A stretch of DNA of 64,000 nt from Deltaproteobacteria bacterium (lineage in GTDB: Bacteria; Acidobacteriota; Thermoanaerobaculia; Multivoradales; JAHZIX01): positions 1 to 64,000 of the forward strand of contig JAHZIX010000010.1 in the NCBI GenBank assembly GCA_022601195.1. Reading direction: 5' to 3'. Numbering within the stretch: position 1 is the stretch's first letter; the number at the start of each line of letters is the position of its first letter. The notes under the pieces are model-generated. The model was not told the DNA's origin. It did no database searches and saw only the letters and a list, made by a program, of their open reading frames with translations. Of the stretch, positions 1 through 7,240 are shown in pieces. The translations under genes and the position numbers were made by a program.

Positions 1-213
1 AGATCGTCCCAGGCAATTCCCCCACCGTTTGTGCTCCAGTCGCGACCGATGAATCTAAAATTAAGGGTTCGAGCCACGGTAGGAAGGGGTTCGTATGCCG
101 ATGAATAGTCATTGGCAACCACCAAACTCATATTAGGGAAGGTTCTTGATGGGTTGGTGCTGGGCGGATAGCTGCGAAACAAGGGAGCATTGCTATTTGC
201 ACCTGCAGCAGCA
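1..213 (-). pseudogene. Reprolysin-like metallopeptidase fragment, runs off the window
   Basis: Reading the minus strand, a frame different from that of the adjacent patatin-like gene is open from about 326 to the window edge. Its translation contains PLFRSYPP, a TFPNMS stretch, LPTVARTLNFRF and GRDWSTNGGGIAWDD. From memory of the family, this order of motifs is typical of the region after the catalytic domain of secreted reprolysin-like zinc metallopeptidases. No start codon, signal peptide or HExxH zinc site lies in frame, because the upstream DNA is the patatin-like gene. I infer the 3' part of a metallopeptidase gene fused to foreign 5' DNA, or a frameshifted mosaic. Everything below position 1 is unseen. 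Confidence 0.5.
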
Positions 214-756
214 CCAATTAGACCCTGTGTTGGCGTTCCAAAGTAAGTCGCTCTGGAAAGATTGGTTCCACAGCTCCTCTCCCCGATTGAAACCAGATTG
301 AAGGGCTGTCTGGCCCAACTTCCCCATCACTGCCACATCGCTGCTGCGAATCTGATCGAAAGTGAGGTTCTCAGGACGAACTACCGGGCCCAGGAGCTCT
401 GTGTCGGAACCGGTGGGATTGTAGGTGAAGGCCGTCGCTGCCCAGGAGCCGCCGGAAACACAAGACAAATAGCCCACCTGGTCCAGTAGCCCACGGTCGG
501 AGAGTGCCCGCAATTGGCCCAGGCAAGCGGTCAGGGACCGAGTGCCTCCGCCGGAGAAACAGATACCCGTCTTCGGATTCGATACGGCGCCGGACACCTG
601 CTCTGGAAAAAGGAACTTCTGGGGTTGTCCGTTCTGGGGAGGCTCAGTAGCCCACACCTTGGCGATCCACGGCATCAAGCTGTTCTCTTCGCTCCCGGAC
701 TCCAGGCGGGTGTTGTTTTCACTCTTTGGGCTTCCGCCATTGGGCTCTTCATTCAT
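193..756 (-). pseudogene. Patatin-like phospholipase, N-terminal part, truncated
   Basis: The protein carries an oxyanion-type glycine motif (ICFSGGGTRSL) and the nucleophile elbow YLSCVSGGSW, the signature of the patatin/cytosolic phospholipase A2 fold, which hydrolyses acyl esters of lipids. The ATG at 756 is preferred over an upstream TTG at 789 because GAGGAG lies 9 bases before it. Only about 187 residues are present and the frame ends in the cysteine-rich tail NWCCCRCK, typical of out-of-frame reading. The second catalytic residue (Asp in a DG motif) is missing, so the protein is probably inactive. The sequence beyond about position 213 looks like a different family in another frame. 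A sequencing frameshift cannot be excluded. Confidence 0.6.
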
Positions 757-1052
757 GGGGGGAGACTCCTCAGTTTCGCAGCGGCCCAATTGCCACTCTC
801 ATTCATATGTGCTCTTCAGGGAGGCAACGTTACAAATAGCCCGAGATGCTGGTAGGAAACTCCCTTTGCCATGGCTGCTTACATGGCCTCGCGAGCTGAC
901 TCCTCCTGCTCGGCCCCTTGAACTTTTTTTCCAGGCCACAGGCGCGGGAGATAGAACCGCAAGAGAGGCGAGGTATCGCGATTCCACGATAGACTCTCCC
1001 CAGCCGTCATTGGCATCACCAAATTTTCGCACTGCCCGTAAAGGAGCTCCCC

Positions 1053-3545
1053 ATGGCAATCCGCTGCCTAGTCCTGTTGTCTTTTCTCATGGTTCTCCCG
1101 GGACTCCCCAGGGTGCTTGGAGATAAGTTGCCCACGGGAGAGCTTCAGACCATCCGGGAGCGGACCTTCGACCTGATTCACCTGCGGGCAGACCTGGAAT
1201 TGGAGCCCGCCGAGGGTTCCGTATTGGGAGTGGCAAAGCTCACCCTCGCCCCCCTTTTCTCTACGGATAGCTTCTGTCTCGACGCCTTCCACCTCGAGGT
1301 CGAAAAAGTCCTGGTCACCGGACACGGGGCGGTGGAGTTCGACAACCAGGACCGCCAGATCTGCCTAGAACTACCCGTCCAAGCCAACCGGGGAGAGCAG
1401 CTGGAGATCTCCGTGAGTTACAGCGCGGCTCCCAAGGCAGGAATGTACTTTCAGCCGGATCGGGCCCAAGAGGGCCTTTATTACGTCACCACCTTCGGCG
1501 AGGGAGGGCTGCACGCCAACTGGCTGCCCCTCTACAACGCGAACAACGATAAATTCACCAGCGAAATGGTCATTTCGGTGCCCAAGGCTTACAGCCTCGT
1601 CTCCAATGGCAGGCTGGTCGAAGAGCGGGACGAGGGAGGTCGTAGGATTTTCCATTGGCATCAGGAGCGGCCCCATCCCCACTACCTGATCGCCCTCTAT
1701 GGAGGAGATTTCGAGCGCGGCGAGCTGGAGCCGGCCTTTGGCGAGATTCCCCTGGCCTATTGGGTCCCCCGGGGCCGGCTGGAGGAAGGGGCGTACACGT
1801 TCCGCAATACCAAGCGCATGATGGAGGTCTTCTCCGAACGGTTTGATTTTCGGTATCCGTGGATCAAATACGATCAACTGGCGATTCCCGATTACGCCAT
1901 CGGCGCCATGGAACACACCGGCGTTACCGGCCACGATGCCAGCGTCCTACGCCTTCCCGGAGTGGCACCGACGGATTTCTCGAACCCCAATTTCAGCGAC
2001 TACCACACCGGTTGGACCGCCGAAGCGACCATTGCCCACGAGCTGGCGCATCATTGGTTCGGGGACGACCTGACCTGCGCCCACCTAGGGCAGATCTGGC
2101 TCAATGAGAGCTTCGCCAGCTATTTGATGATGTTGTGGGGTGAATCCGATCTGGGCACCGACCAACTGGCCTTGGATGTAGATCACGCTCGCCACACCTA
2201 TTTCTCCTACGTGGCGGCGGAGCACATCATCCGGCCTTTGGAGTTCGACTATTTCGATTCTCCCAACGACATCTACAACCAACCCCACACTTATTTCAAG
2301 GGAGCCGCGGTCCTTCATATGTTGCGGGGAATTCTGGGAGACGAGGACTTCTTCCGCTCTCTGTCTCACTACCTCCACAGCCACAGTCTCGAAGCCGTAC
2401 AAACCCACCACTTGAAAGATGCCATTCAGCGCACCACCGGGAAGAACCTGGATTGGTTCTTCGGCGACTGGATCACCGGAGGAGGCCACCCACAATTCGA
2501 GGTGGAAAGCCGGTTTCTGGCCGGGCCTCAGTTGCTCGAGCTCTCGGTCAAACAGGTGCAGAGCATCGTGGAGGGCCAAGACCTATTCCGTCTCCCGGTC
2601 ACCATCACCCTCGCTACGGAGTCTCGTCGGTGGCAAGAGAAGGTGTGGGTATCCGAAGAAGAGCACCACTTCTTCCTCCCCATGAAAGAAGAGCCCAAGA
2701 TGGTGTCCTTCGACGGGGAAGGATTCCTGGTTGCCGAGGTGAGCTTCGAGAAGAGCCTGGAGGATCTTCTCTACCAGGGTAGGGAGGATGCCGTGGCTGG
2801 CCGCCTCTGGGCCCTACGACAGTTGGCCGAGCACTTTCCAACCCGGCAGGAAACGGGCCGTCTCTTCACGGAGACTCTGAATCAGGAAGAGACTTTCTGG
2901 GGCCTGCGAGCCGAGGCTGCTCAGCTACTGGGACAGGTGCGCACCCCTGAAGCGGAAGCTGCCGCCATCGCCGCCCTCGAATTCACCGACGAGCGGCTCC
3001 GTACCGCGGCCGTTTTGGGCTTGGAGAGCTTCGGTACGCAACGGGCTCAACGGGCACTTCACAAGGCGATGGTGGAAGACCCCCATGGAGATGTCTCCGC
3101 AACCGCTTTGATGGCTCTTTCCCGCTCCGGTACCGAGGTCGCCCCAGAAACCCTGAAACGGCTCTTGGCAAGAAAGTCCTGGAACGATGAGCTTCACACC
3201 GCCGTGGCCATGGCGGCCCAGGAAGGGTTTCGTCCGGAGCTCCTAGAGCTCGTTCGCCCCCTCGCTGCCAGCCCTCACAATCAGGAGACTCGAGGGGCAG
3301 CCCTAGCTGCTTGGGGACACCTTGCCCCCGAAGACCCGCAGCTCCACCGCACCCTGATCTCCTTGGCCAAAGATCCAGCCTACGTGCTGCAACAACAGGC
3401 CTTGGCATCCCTTGGAAATCTCTACGTGGAGGATGCAAGGCCAGTGCTGCAGGAGTTCGTGGACCTGGACGTGGATGCCAACTTGACTCAGCTTGCCCGG
3501 GATTCCCTGCACCGTTTGGACCGTCTAAAGAAGGCGGTTCCTTGA
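1053..3545 (+). CDS. Secreted M1-family zinc aminopeptidase with C-terminal HEAT-like repeats
   Basis: M1 metallopeptidases remove N-terminal residues from peptides. Residues 1-23 form a signal peptide (hydrophobic core LVLLSFLMVLPG), so the enzyme acts outside the cytoplasm. The N-terminal beta domain is followed by the exopeptidase motif GAMEH at 284-288 (the family usually has GAMEN, so the Asn is replaced by His), the zinc motif HELAH at 329-333 and the third zinc ligand Glu352 in WLNESFASY. From about residue 580 the chain becomes alpha-helical with repeated alanine/leucine-rich segments like HEAT repeats, replacing the usual ERAP1-like C-terminus. AAGGAG lies 6 bases before the ATG. The upstream neighbour is divergent, so the 757-1052 interval should hold promoters. 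No partner gene is obvious downstream. Confidence 0.88.
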   Translation: MAIRCLVLLSFLMVLPGLPRVLGDKLPTGELQTIRERTFDLIHLRADLELEPAEGSVLGVAKLTLAPLFSTDSFCLDAFHLEVEKVLVTGHGAVEFDNQDRQICLELPVQANRGEQLEISVSYSAAPKAGMYFQPDRAQEGLYYVTTFGEGGLHANWLPLYNANNDKFTSEMVISVPKAYSLVSNGRLVEERDEGGRRIFHWHQERPHPHYLIALYGGDFERGELEPAFGEIPLAYWVPRGRLEEGAYTFRNTKRMMEVFSERFDFRYPWIKYDQLAIPDYAIGAMEHTGVTGHDASVLRLPGVAPTDFSNPNFSDYHTGWTAEATIAHELAHHWFGDDLTCAHLGQIWLNESFASYLMMLWGESDLGTDQLALDVDHARHTYFSYVAAEHIIRPLEFDYFDSPNDIYNQPHTYFKGAAVLHMLRGILGDEDFFRSLSHYLHSHSLEAVQTHHLKDAIQRTTGKNLDWFFGDWITGGGHPQFEVESRFLAGPQLLELSVKQVQSIVEGQDLFRLPVTITLATESRRWQEKVWVSEEEHHFFLPMKEEPKMVSFDGEGFLVAEVSFEKSLEDLLYQGREDAVAGRLWALRQLAEHFPTRQETGRLFTETLNQEETFWGLRAEAAQLLGQVRTPEAEAAAIAALEFTDERLRTAAVLGLESFGTQRAQRALHKAMVEDPHGDVSATALMALSRSGTEVAPETLKRLLARKSWNDELHTAVAMAAQEGFRPELLELVRPLAASPHNQETRGAALAAWGHLAPEDPQLHRTLISLAKDPAYVLQQQALASLGNLYVEDARPVLQEFVDLDVDANLTQLARDSLHRLDRLKKAVP

Positions 3546-3677
3546 TCGATCCCAAATCGACGAAACTCCGGAAGCAAGCAGCCTGGCGTGTTTTTTTTAC
3601 CGAGTGCTTCTCTGAAGCATCATGACCACCCTGGGGGGCGACCCGTGGCTCGTTCCCTTCATTCGAGGACTCTGAGA

Positions 3678-5150
3678 ATGTCAATTGAGACGCCCCGACG
3701 ATCGTTTCCTATCCGCATCCTAGGCCTTCCTTTGAGAGGCTTTTTTCTGTGTACCCTCATAGGCACCCTGCTGAGCGCTTGCAGCGCCCAGCAGCCCCCT
3801 GTCTCGACCCCGGCCGACGCAGTCGACAACACAGTCGACAGCTCAGTGGGCAGCTCAGCAGACGAAACGAGGGAAATTCCGTCGGAATCAGAGACAGAAC
3901 CGAGCACAGAGCAGGGCTCAGACCAGGACACGAGCCAGGATACAGAATGGTTCGATCGCCTCCTCGAGCGGGAGGTCGGCGAGCGGCCACCCCTCACCTC
4001 TTTCGCGGCGACCGACGGTACCTTCGAGGCGGCTGCTCAGGCGAAGCTACAGGGGACGATCGAGAATGCCGAAGGCAACTACTCCATCTCCCTGGATGTG
4101 GGCGCCGAGGAACCTGTCACCTGCATCCTCTTTGCCCAGGACCAAGATATGGCTTCCGCACTGGCGGTGTCCTCAAAGGAGAACTTTGCCCTCATCGAGT
4201 CCAGCTTCGAATCCCTTGAATCCAAGACTCTCCTCGACACTTCAGCGGGGGCCACGGAAGGGGGCATCTCCTTTATGACGGTGGACTGGATCTATACCGT
4301 CAAGGCCGAAGGCGAAACCCAAGCTGGACACATCAAGCATGCCTTGGCCCGATTGCCCAATCGAGGCCTGTACTGCGGTCACAATGAAGTGGGTTACAAA
4401 AAAACTTTTCAACAGACCTTCCAAGAGCTCGCTGACTCCTTCGTTTGGAGAGATCCGGCCCCACAGCCCTATCTCAAGGAGATCTTCCTGCTCTACCTAG
4501 CGGAGCGCCCCATTGGACTGGTCCAGGAGGCCTACCTTCGGGATGGGGATGGAGATACCCGGTCTGAGAGCCTCACTTCCATGATGATCCCGGTCAGCGA
4601 TAGTGAGCTCCAGGTCTCCGACAGCTACTCCATTCAATTCTCTACCCCGGATGGTCGTCTCATCAATGCCATCGAAGCGGAAGCGCAGGGTGATCAGCTA
4701 GTCACCAATCTCTCTCTGATCCCTCAGGAGGACGATACTTGGCTCGTCCAGGGCCTCTACCAGGGCAAAGATCTGGAGGAAAATCTAGGCGAAGAAGATC
4801 TGCGCTCCTCCCTGGGGCAACTTCTCGACCTTCAAGATTTCCTTCCGGATGCAGCCGTTGGGGATACCCTGGAAACCGCCGAATGGCTCCCCGGGGCCGA
4901 TCCAACTCAGTTCTCCGTCACCACCATAGAGCTACTGGAACCGCTGGAATCCGGCTACAAGGTCAAAATCGACGCCGGTCTCCTCATGGAAGCAGAAGTG
5001 GATGCCAAGGGCAATCTCCGACTCATGTCCGCCACCATGGGGCACCTGAGTTTCCGCGGCGAGCGGATCTATCAACACGGCAGTCTCTCTGGTCACCGGG
5101 CTCAGCCGGCAAGCGAACCCTCCCCGGAAGCACCGCTGGAGACCCCTTGA
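3678..5150 (+). CDS. Predicted lipoprotein of unknown function
   Basis: The function is not recognised. From the ATG at 3678 the protein is 490 aa. It has a hydrophobic signal segment (GFFLCTLIGTLLSAC) ending in a lipobox-like LLSAC, so a lipid-anchored envelope protein is likely. A Ser/Thr/Asp/Glu-rich linker of about 65 residues follows (many repeats of DS, SET and DT), then a mixed alpha/beta globular region. The reading frame is open further upstream to 3588, but that extension would bury the signal peptide. A purine-rich GAGGA precedes the chosen start. The stop codon overlaps the TTG start of the next gene, suggesting translational coupling with the transglutaminase-like protein and a shared envelope role. 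Confidence 0.7.
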   Translation: MSIETPRRSFPIRILGLPLRGFFLCTLIGTLLSACSAQQPPVSTPADAVDNTVDSSVGSSADETREIPSESETEPSTEQGSDQDTSQDTEWFDRLLEREVGERPPLTSFAATDGTFEAAAQAKLQGTIENAEGNYSISLDVGAEEPVTCILFAQDQDMASALAVSSKENFALIESSFESLESKTLLDTSAGATEGGISFMTVDWIYTVKAEGETQAGHIKHALARLPNRGLYCGHNEVGYKKTFQQTFQELADSFVWRDPAPQPYLKEIFLLYLAERPIGLVQEAYLRDGDGDTRSESLTSMMIPVSDSELQVSDSYSIQFSTPDGRLINAIEAEAQGDQLVTNLSLIPQEDDTWLVQGLYQGKDLEENLGEEDLRSSLGQLLDLQDFLPDAAVGDTLETAEWLPGADPTQFSVTTIELLEPLESGYKVKIDAGLLMEAEVDAKGNLRLMSATMGHLSFRGERIYQHGSLSGHRAQPASEPSPEAPLETP

Positions 5151-6028
5151 CGAAAAAACAGAGATCCTGGCCAGGAAGCCTTGGAGTTTGGTGTATCGCT
5201 ACCGCGATAACCCTCGTTGGGCTTTCGACCACCGTGGAGCCCCTCTCGGGGCAGAGTGCGCCCCTCTATGAGGTTCCCGTCGAACACATGGAGTCCACCG
5301 AATCTCCAGCAGCTGGGGAATCACCACAAAAAGGTCTAGCAGCTGGGGAGCCAGTAGCCTTCTCTCGGGCCCGCCTTCTGGTTCTCGACGCCGATGCAGC
5401 CGAAGCCGCCCTAGCTCTGACTTGGGAAAATCTCGCAGTAGAAGAAGGGGGCATCACCGTCCAGCTGGGGAAGACGCGGAAGGCCGTCGACCCGCCGCAG
5501 CCAAGCCATTCCGAAGCCAGCTTTGTGATCGACTTCGATACGGAGCCAGTCCAGCAGCTCCTAAAAGCCCTCGTCGACCTCCATGGCCCCAAGCCGACTT
5601 TGGAGCAAATCACCGACTTCGTCGACCAGACCATTCAGGACAAGAATCTGAGCCGAGGCTGGGATCTAGCCTCCAAGGTTGCCGATCTCCAGGAGGGGGA
5701 CTGTACCGAGCACGCCGTTCTTCTCACCGCCCTAGCCCGCGCTACGGGCTGGCCCTCCCGGGTTGTCCTTGGAGTGGTTCTGATGCGCGGACAGGAAGAT
5801 CTCCAGGCCTTCGGCCATGCTTGGTCGGAAGGCTTCGATGGCAAGGCTTGGCAGCGGTTGGATGCTGCCCTCGGAAACGAGGAGGAAGAAAAGGAAGCCG
5901 GAAATCTTCGCTATTACTTACCTCTCAACCGACTCCATGAAGAAGGCCCTGGGTACACCTTCGCGCTGGCAGTGTCGAATCAGAGAACCAGCCCTAGCAA
6001 GGTGCAGCTCTTGGGCACCGCCCCCTAG
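5147..6028 (+). CDS. Transglutaminase-like cysteine peptidase-fold protein, exported
   Basis: The start is a TTG at 5147 that overlaps the preceding TGA, with GGAG 5 bases upstream. A hydrophobic stretch (VWCIATAITLVGLSTT) looks like a signal peptide or anchor. The C-terminal half has the transglutaminase-like core: a cysteine in GDCTEHAVLLTALAR, a histidine in FGHAWSEGF and an aspartate in WQRLDAALG, which together give the Cys-His-Asp triad. Family members act as peptidases or cross-linking enzymes, and the substrate here is unknown. The frame is open far upstream inside the lipoprotein gene, but that part is out-of-frame reading and was excluded. It is probably co-translated with the lipoprotein. 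Confidence 0.78.
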   Translation: MTKKQRSWPGSLGVWCIATAITLVGLSTTVEPLSGQSAPLYEVPVEHMESTESPAAGESPQKGLAAGEPVAFSRARLLVLDADAAEAALALTWENLAVEEGGITVQLGKTRKAVDPPQPSHSEASFVIDFDTEPVQQLLKALVDLHGPKPTLEQITDFVDQTIQDKNLSRGWDLASKVADLQEGDCTEHAVLLTALARATGWPSRVVLGVVLMRGQEDLQAFGHAWSEGFDGKAWQRLDAALGNEEEEKEAGNLRYYLPLNRLHEEGPGYTFALAVSNQRTSPSKVQLLGTAP

Positions 6029-6237
6029 CCTCGACAAAACCCCTTGGCGGATCTGATGAGGCTCTTGCCGGACATTTCCGCTATATTTATCCGGTCGGTT
6101 CGATTCCGGCTGTATAGGTCTCGGATCGTTCCCCTTGCCGCGGCCCCGGTCAGACTGAGAATTCAGCCCAGAAACAGGTGCCGCGAATCCCCGTATAGAA
6201 AGACAGCTCCATTCCCCAGATAAAAGGAAGACCCATC

Positions 6238-6786
6238 ATGCTCAACAAAGCCCACAACCGATTCGCCTGGATCCTCGCGATAGCCCTACTCCTTCCAGCT
6301 GGAGCTCAACTCGCTTCGGCCCAGGAAACCCCCATCAAGATCGCTGTCGTCGACCTGGAATTCGTCTTCGCTAGCTCCCAGGCTGGCAAAGCGCTCCAAG
6401 GAAAGCTCGAGAAACTCAGCAACGAGGCAAAGGCCGAGATCGAGAAAATGGCTGCGGAGGCTCAGGCGATTCGCAAGCAAGTGGGAGATCAGGGCAACTC
6501 CCTGAGCGAGGAACGGATCCAGCAATTGGCTAGGCAGTTCGACGATAAGACTCAGGAGATTCGCCGGTACCAGGACGACAAGCAAAAGGAAGGCGAAAAA
6601 ATGCAGAACGAGGGAATTCGCCAGATCGAGACCCAGGTCCAGCCAATCCTAGAAGCCCTTCGAACCGAGCGAAGTCTCGACTTGATTCTCAACAACGTTC
6701 CCGGGGTGGTGGTCAACGTCGGCCCCCGAATCGATATCACTCAGGAAGTCATCAAGCGACTGACCGCCTCTCAGTCCGGAAGCTAA
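6238..6786 (+). CDS. OmpH/Skp-family periplasmic chaperone
   Basis: OmpH/Skp proteins hold unfolded outer-membrane proteins in the periplasm. The 182-aa product has a clear signal peptide (AWILAIALLLPAGAQLASA, then QE), a short beta strand IAVVDLEFVFASSQAGK and a long charged coiled-coil hairpin (about residues 50-140, rich in K, E, Q and A), then a C-terminal strand region. This order and length match the family. GGAAG sits about 7 bases before the ATG. Here it is not next to bamA, and the Omp85-type gene in this window is more than 30 kb away. The 209-base upstream gap should hold its promoter. Confidence 0.85.
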   Translation: MLNKAHNRFAWILAIALLLPAGAQLASAQETPIKIAVVDLEFVFASSQAGKALQGKLEKLSNEAKAEIEKMAAEAQAIRKQVGDQGNSLSEERIQQLARQFDDKTQEIRRYQDDKQKEGEKMQNEGIRQIETQVQPILEALRTERSLDLILNNVPGVVVNVGPRIDITQEVIKRLTASQSGS

Positions 6787-6852
6787 GGGAGCCGGGGGTG
6801 GGATTGCCCCCGCCCCCACCCGTCGCCCGGTAGCCCATCCTCGAAGCCACCG

Positions 6853-6902
6853 TTGACACCTTCCCTGTCTCCCCATAGACTCTCACTAACAATGCTAGTG
6901 AG
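6853..6902 (+). promoter_or_regulatory. Sigma70-type promoter with operator palindrome for padR
   Basis: TTGACA at 6853-6858 and TAGACT at 6876-6881 are separated by 17 bases. A perfect 7-bp inverted repeat, CTCACTA at 6882-6888 and TAGTGAG at 6896-6902, follows at once. Its right arm includes GTGAG, the only Shine-Dalgarno-like sequence before the padR ATG at 6908. Bound regulator could therefore block both transcription and translation start. PadR autoregulation is known for the family; binding at this site is inferred. Confidence 0.6.
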
Positions 6903-6907
6903 ACCTT

Positions 6908-7237
6908 ATGGCCCGTAAAACCCTCGGCGATTTTGAACATCAAGTGCTGCTGGCGATTCTTCGCCAAGGCGGCGAGTCCTATAGCGTGCCCATCGTTTTG
7001 GAGCTGGAAGAGTGCGGCGGGCGGGAAGTCGCCCAGGCGGCGGTATTCATCGCTCTCCAACGACTAGAGAAAAAGGGCCTCCTAACCTCCCGTTTGGACG
7101 ATGAAGCGGTGGCTCGCACCGGAAGAGTCCGCCGCTACTTCAAGACCACCCCGCTGGCCATGCAGCGCCTGAGGGAATCACGGCGGGTGCTATCCCGGCT
7201 GTGGGACGGCCTCGAAGCCACCCTAGAGGAAGCTTGA
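6908..7237 (+). CDS. PadR-family transcriptional regulator
   Basis: This is a 109-aa winged-helix repressor. The N-terminus (LGDFEHQVLLAIL, then SYSVPIVLELEE) and the wing region (VFIALQRLEKKGLL, RRYFKTTPLA) match small PadR proteins often encoded just upstream of ADOP-type permeases in Acidobacteriota. PadR proteins repress adjacent transport or detoxification genes until a ligand binds. The next gene starts 3 bases after the stop, so the two should form one operon controlled by the palindrome at 6882-6902. The ligand is unknown. Confidence 0.85.
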   Translation: MARKTLGDFEHQVLLAILRQGGESYSVPIVLELEECGGREVAQAAVFIALQRLEKKGLLTSRLDDEAVARTGRVRRYFKTTPLAMQRLRESRRVLSRLWDGLEATLEEA

Positions 7238-7240
7238 ACC

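Noticed and set aside
799..1059. Minus-strand open frame of 86 codons upstream of the M1 peptidase gene
   Set aside because: No ribosome-binding site or domain; the composition fits an intergenic divergent promoter region.
4739..5146. Open frame continuing upstream of the transglutaminase-like gene
   Set aside because: It lies inside the lipoprotein gene in another frame, and its translation is Arg/Gly/Pro-rich as in shadow frames.
6085..6120. A TTCGATT loop with a 5-bp stem like a tRNA T-arm (GTCGG and CCGGC)
   Set aside because: No matching acceptor stem, anticodon arm or D-arm is found upstream at tRNA spacing, so it is chance.
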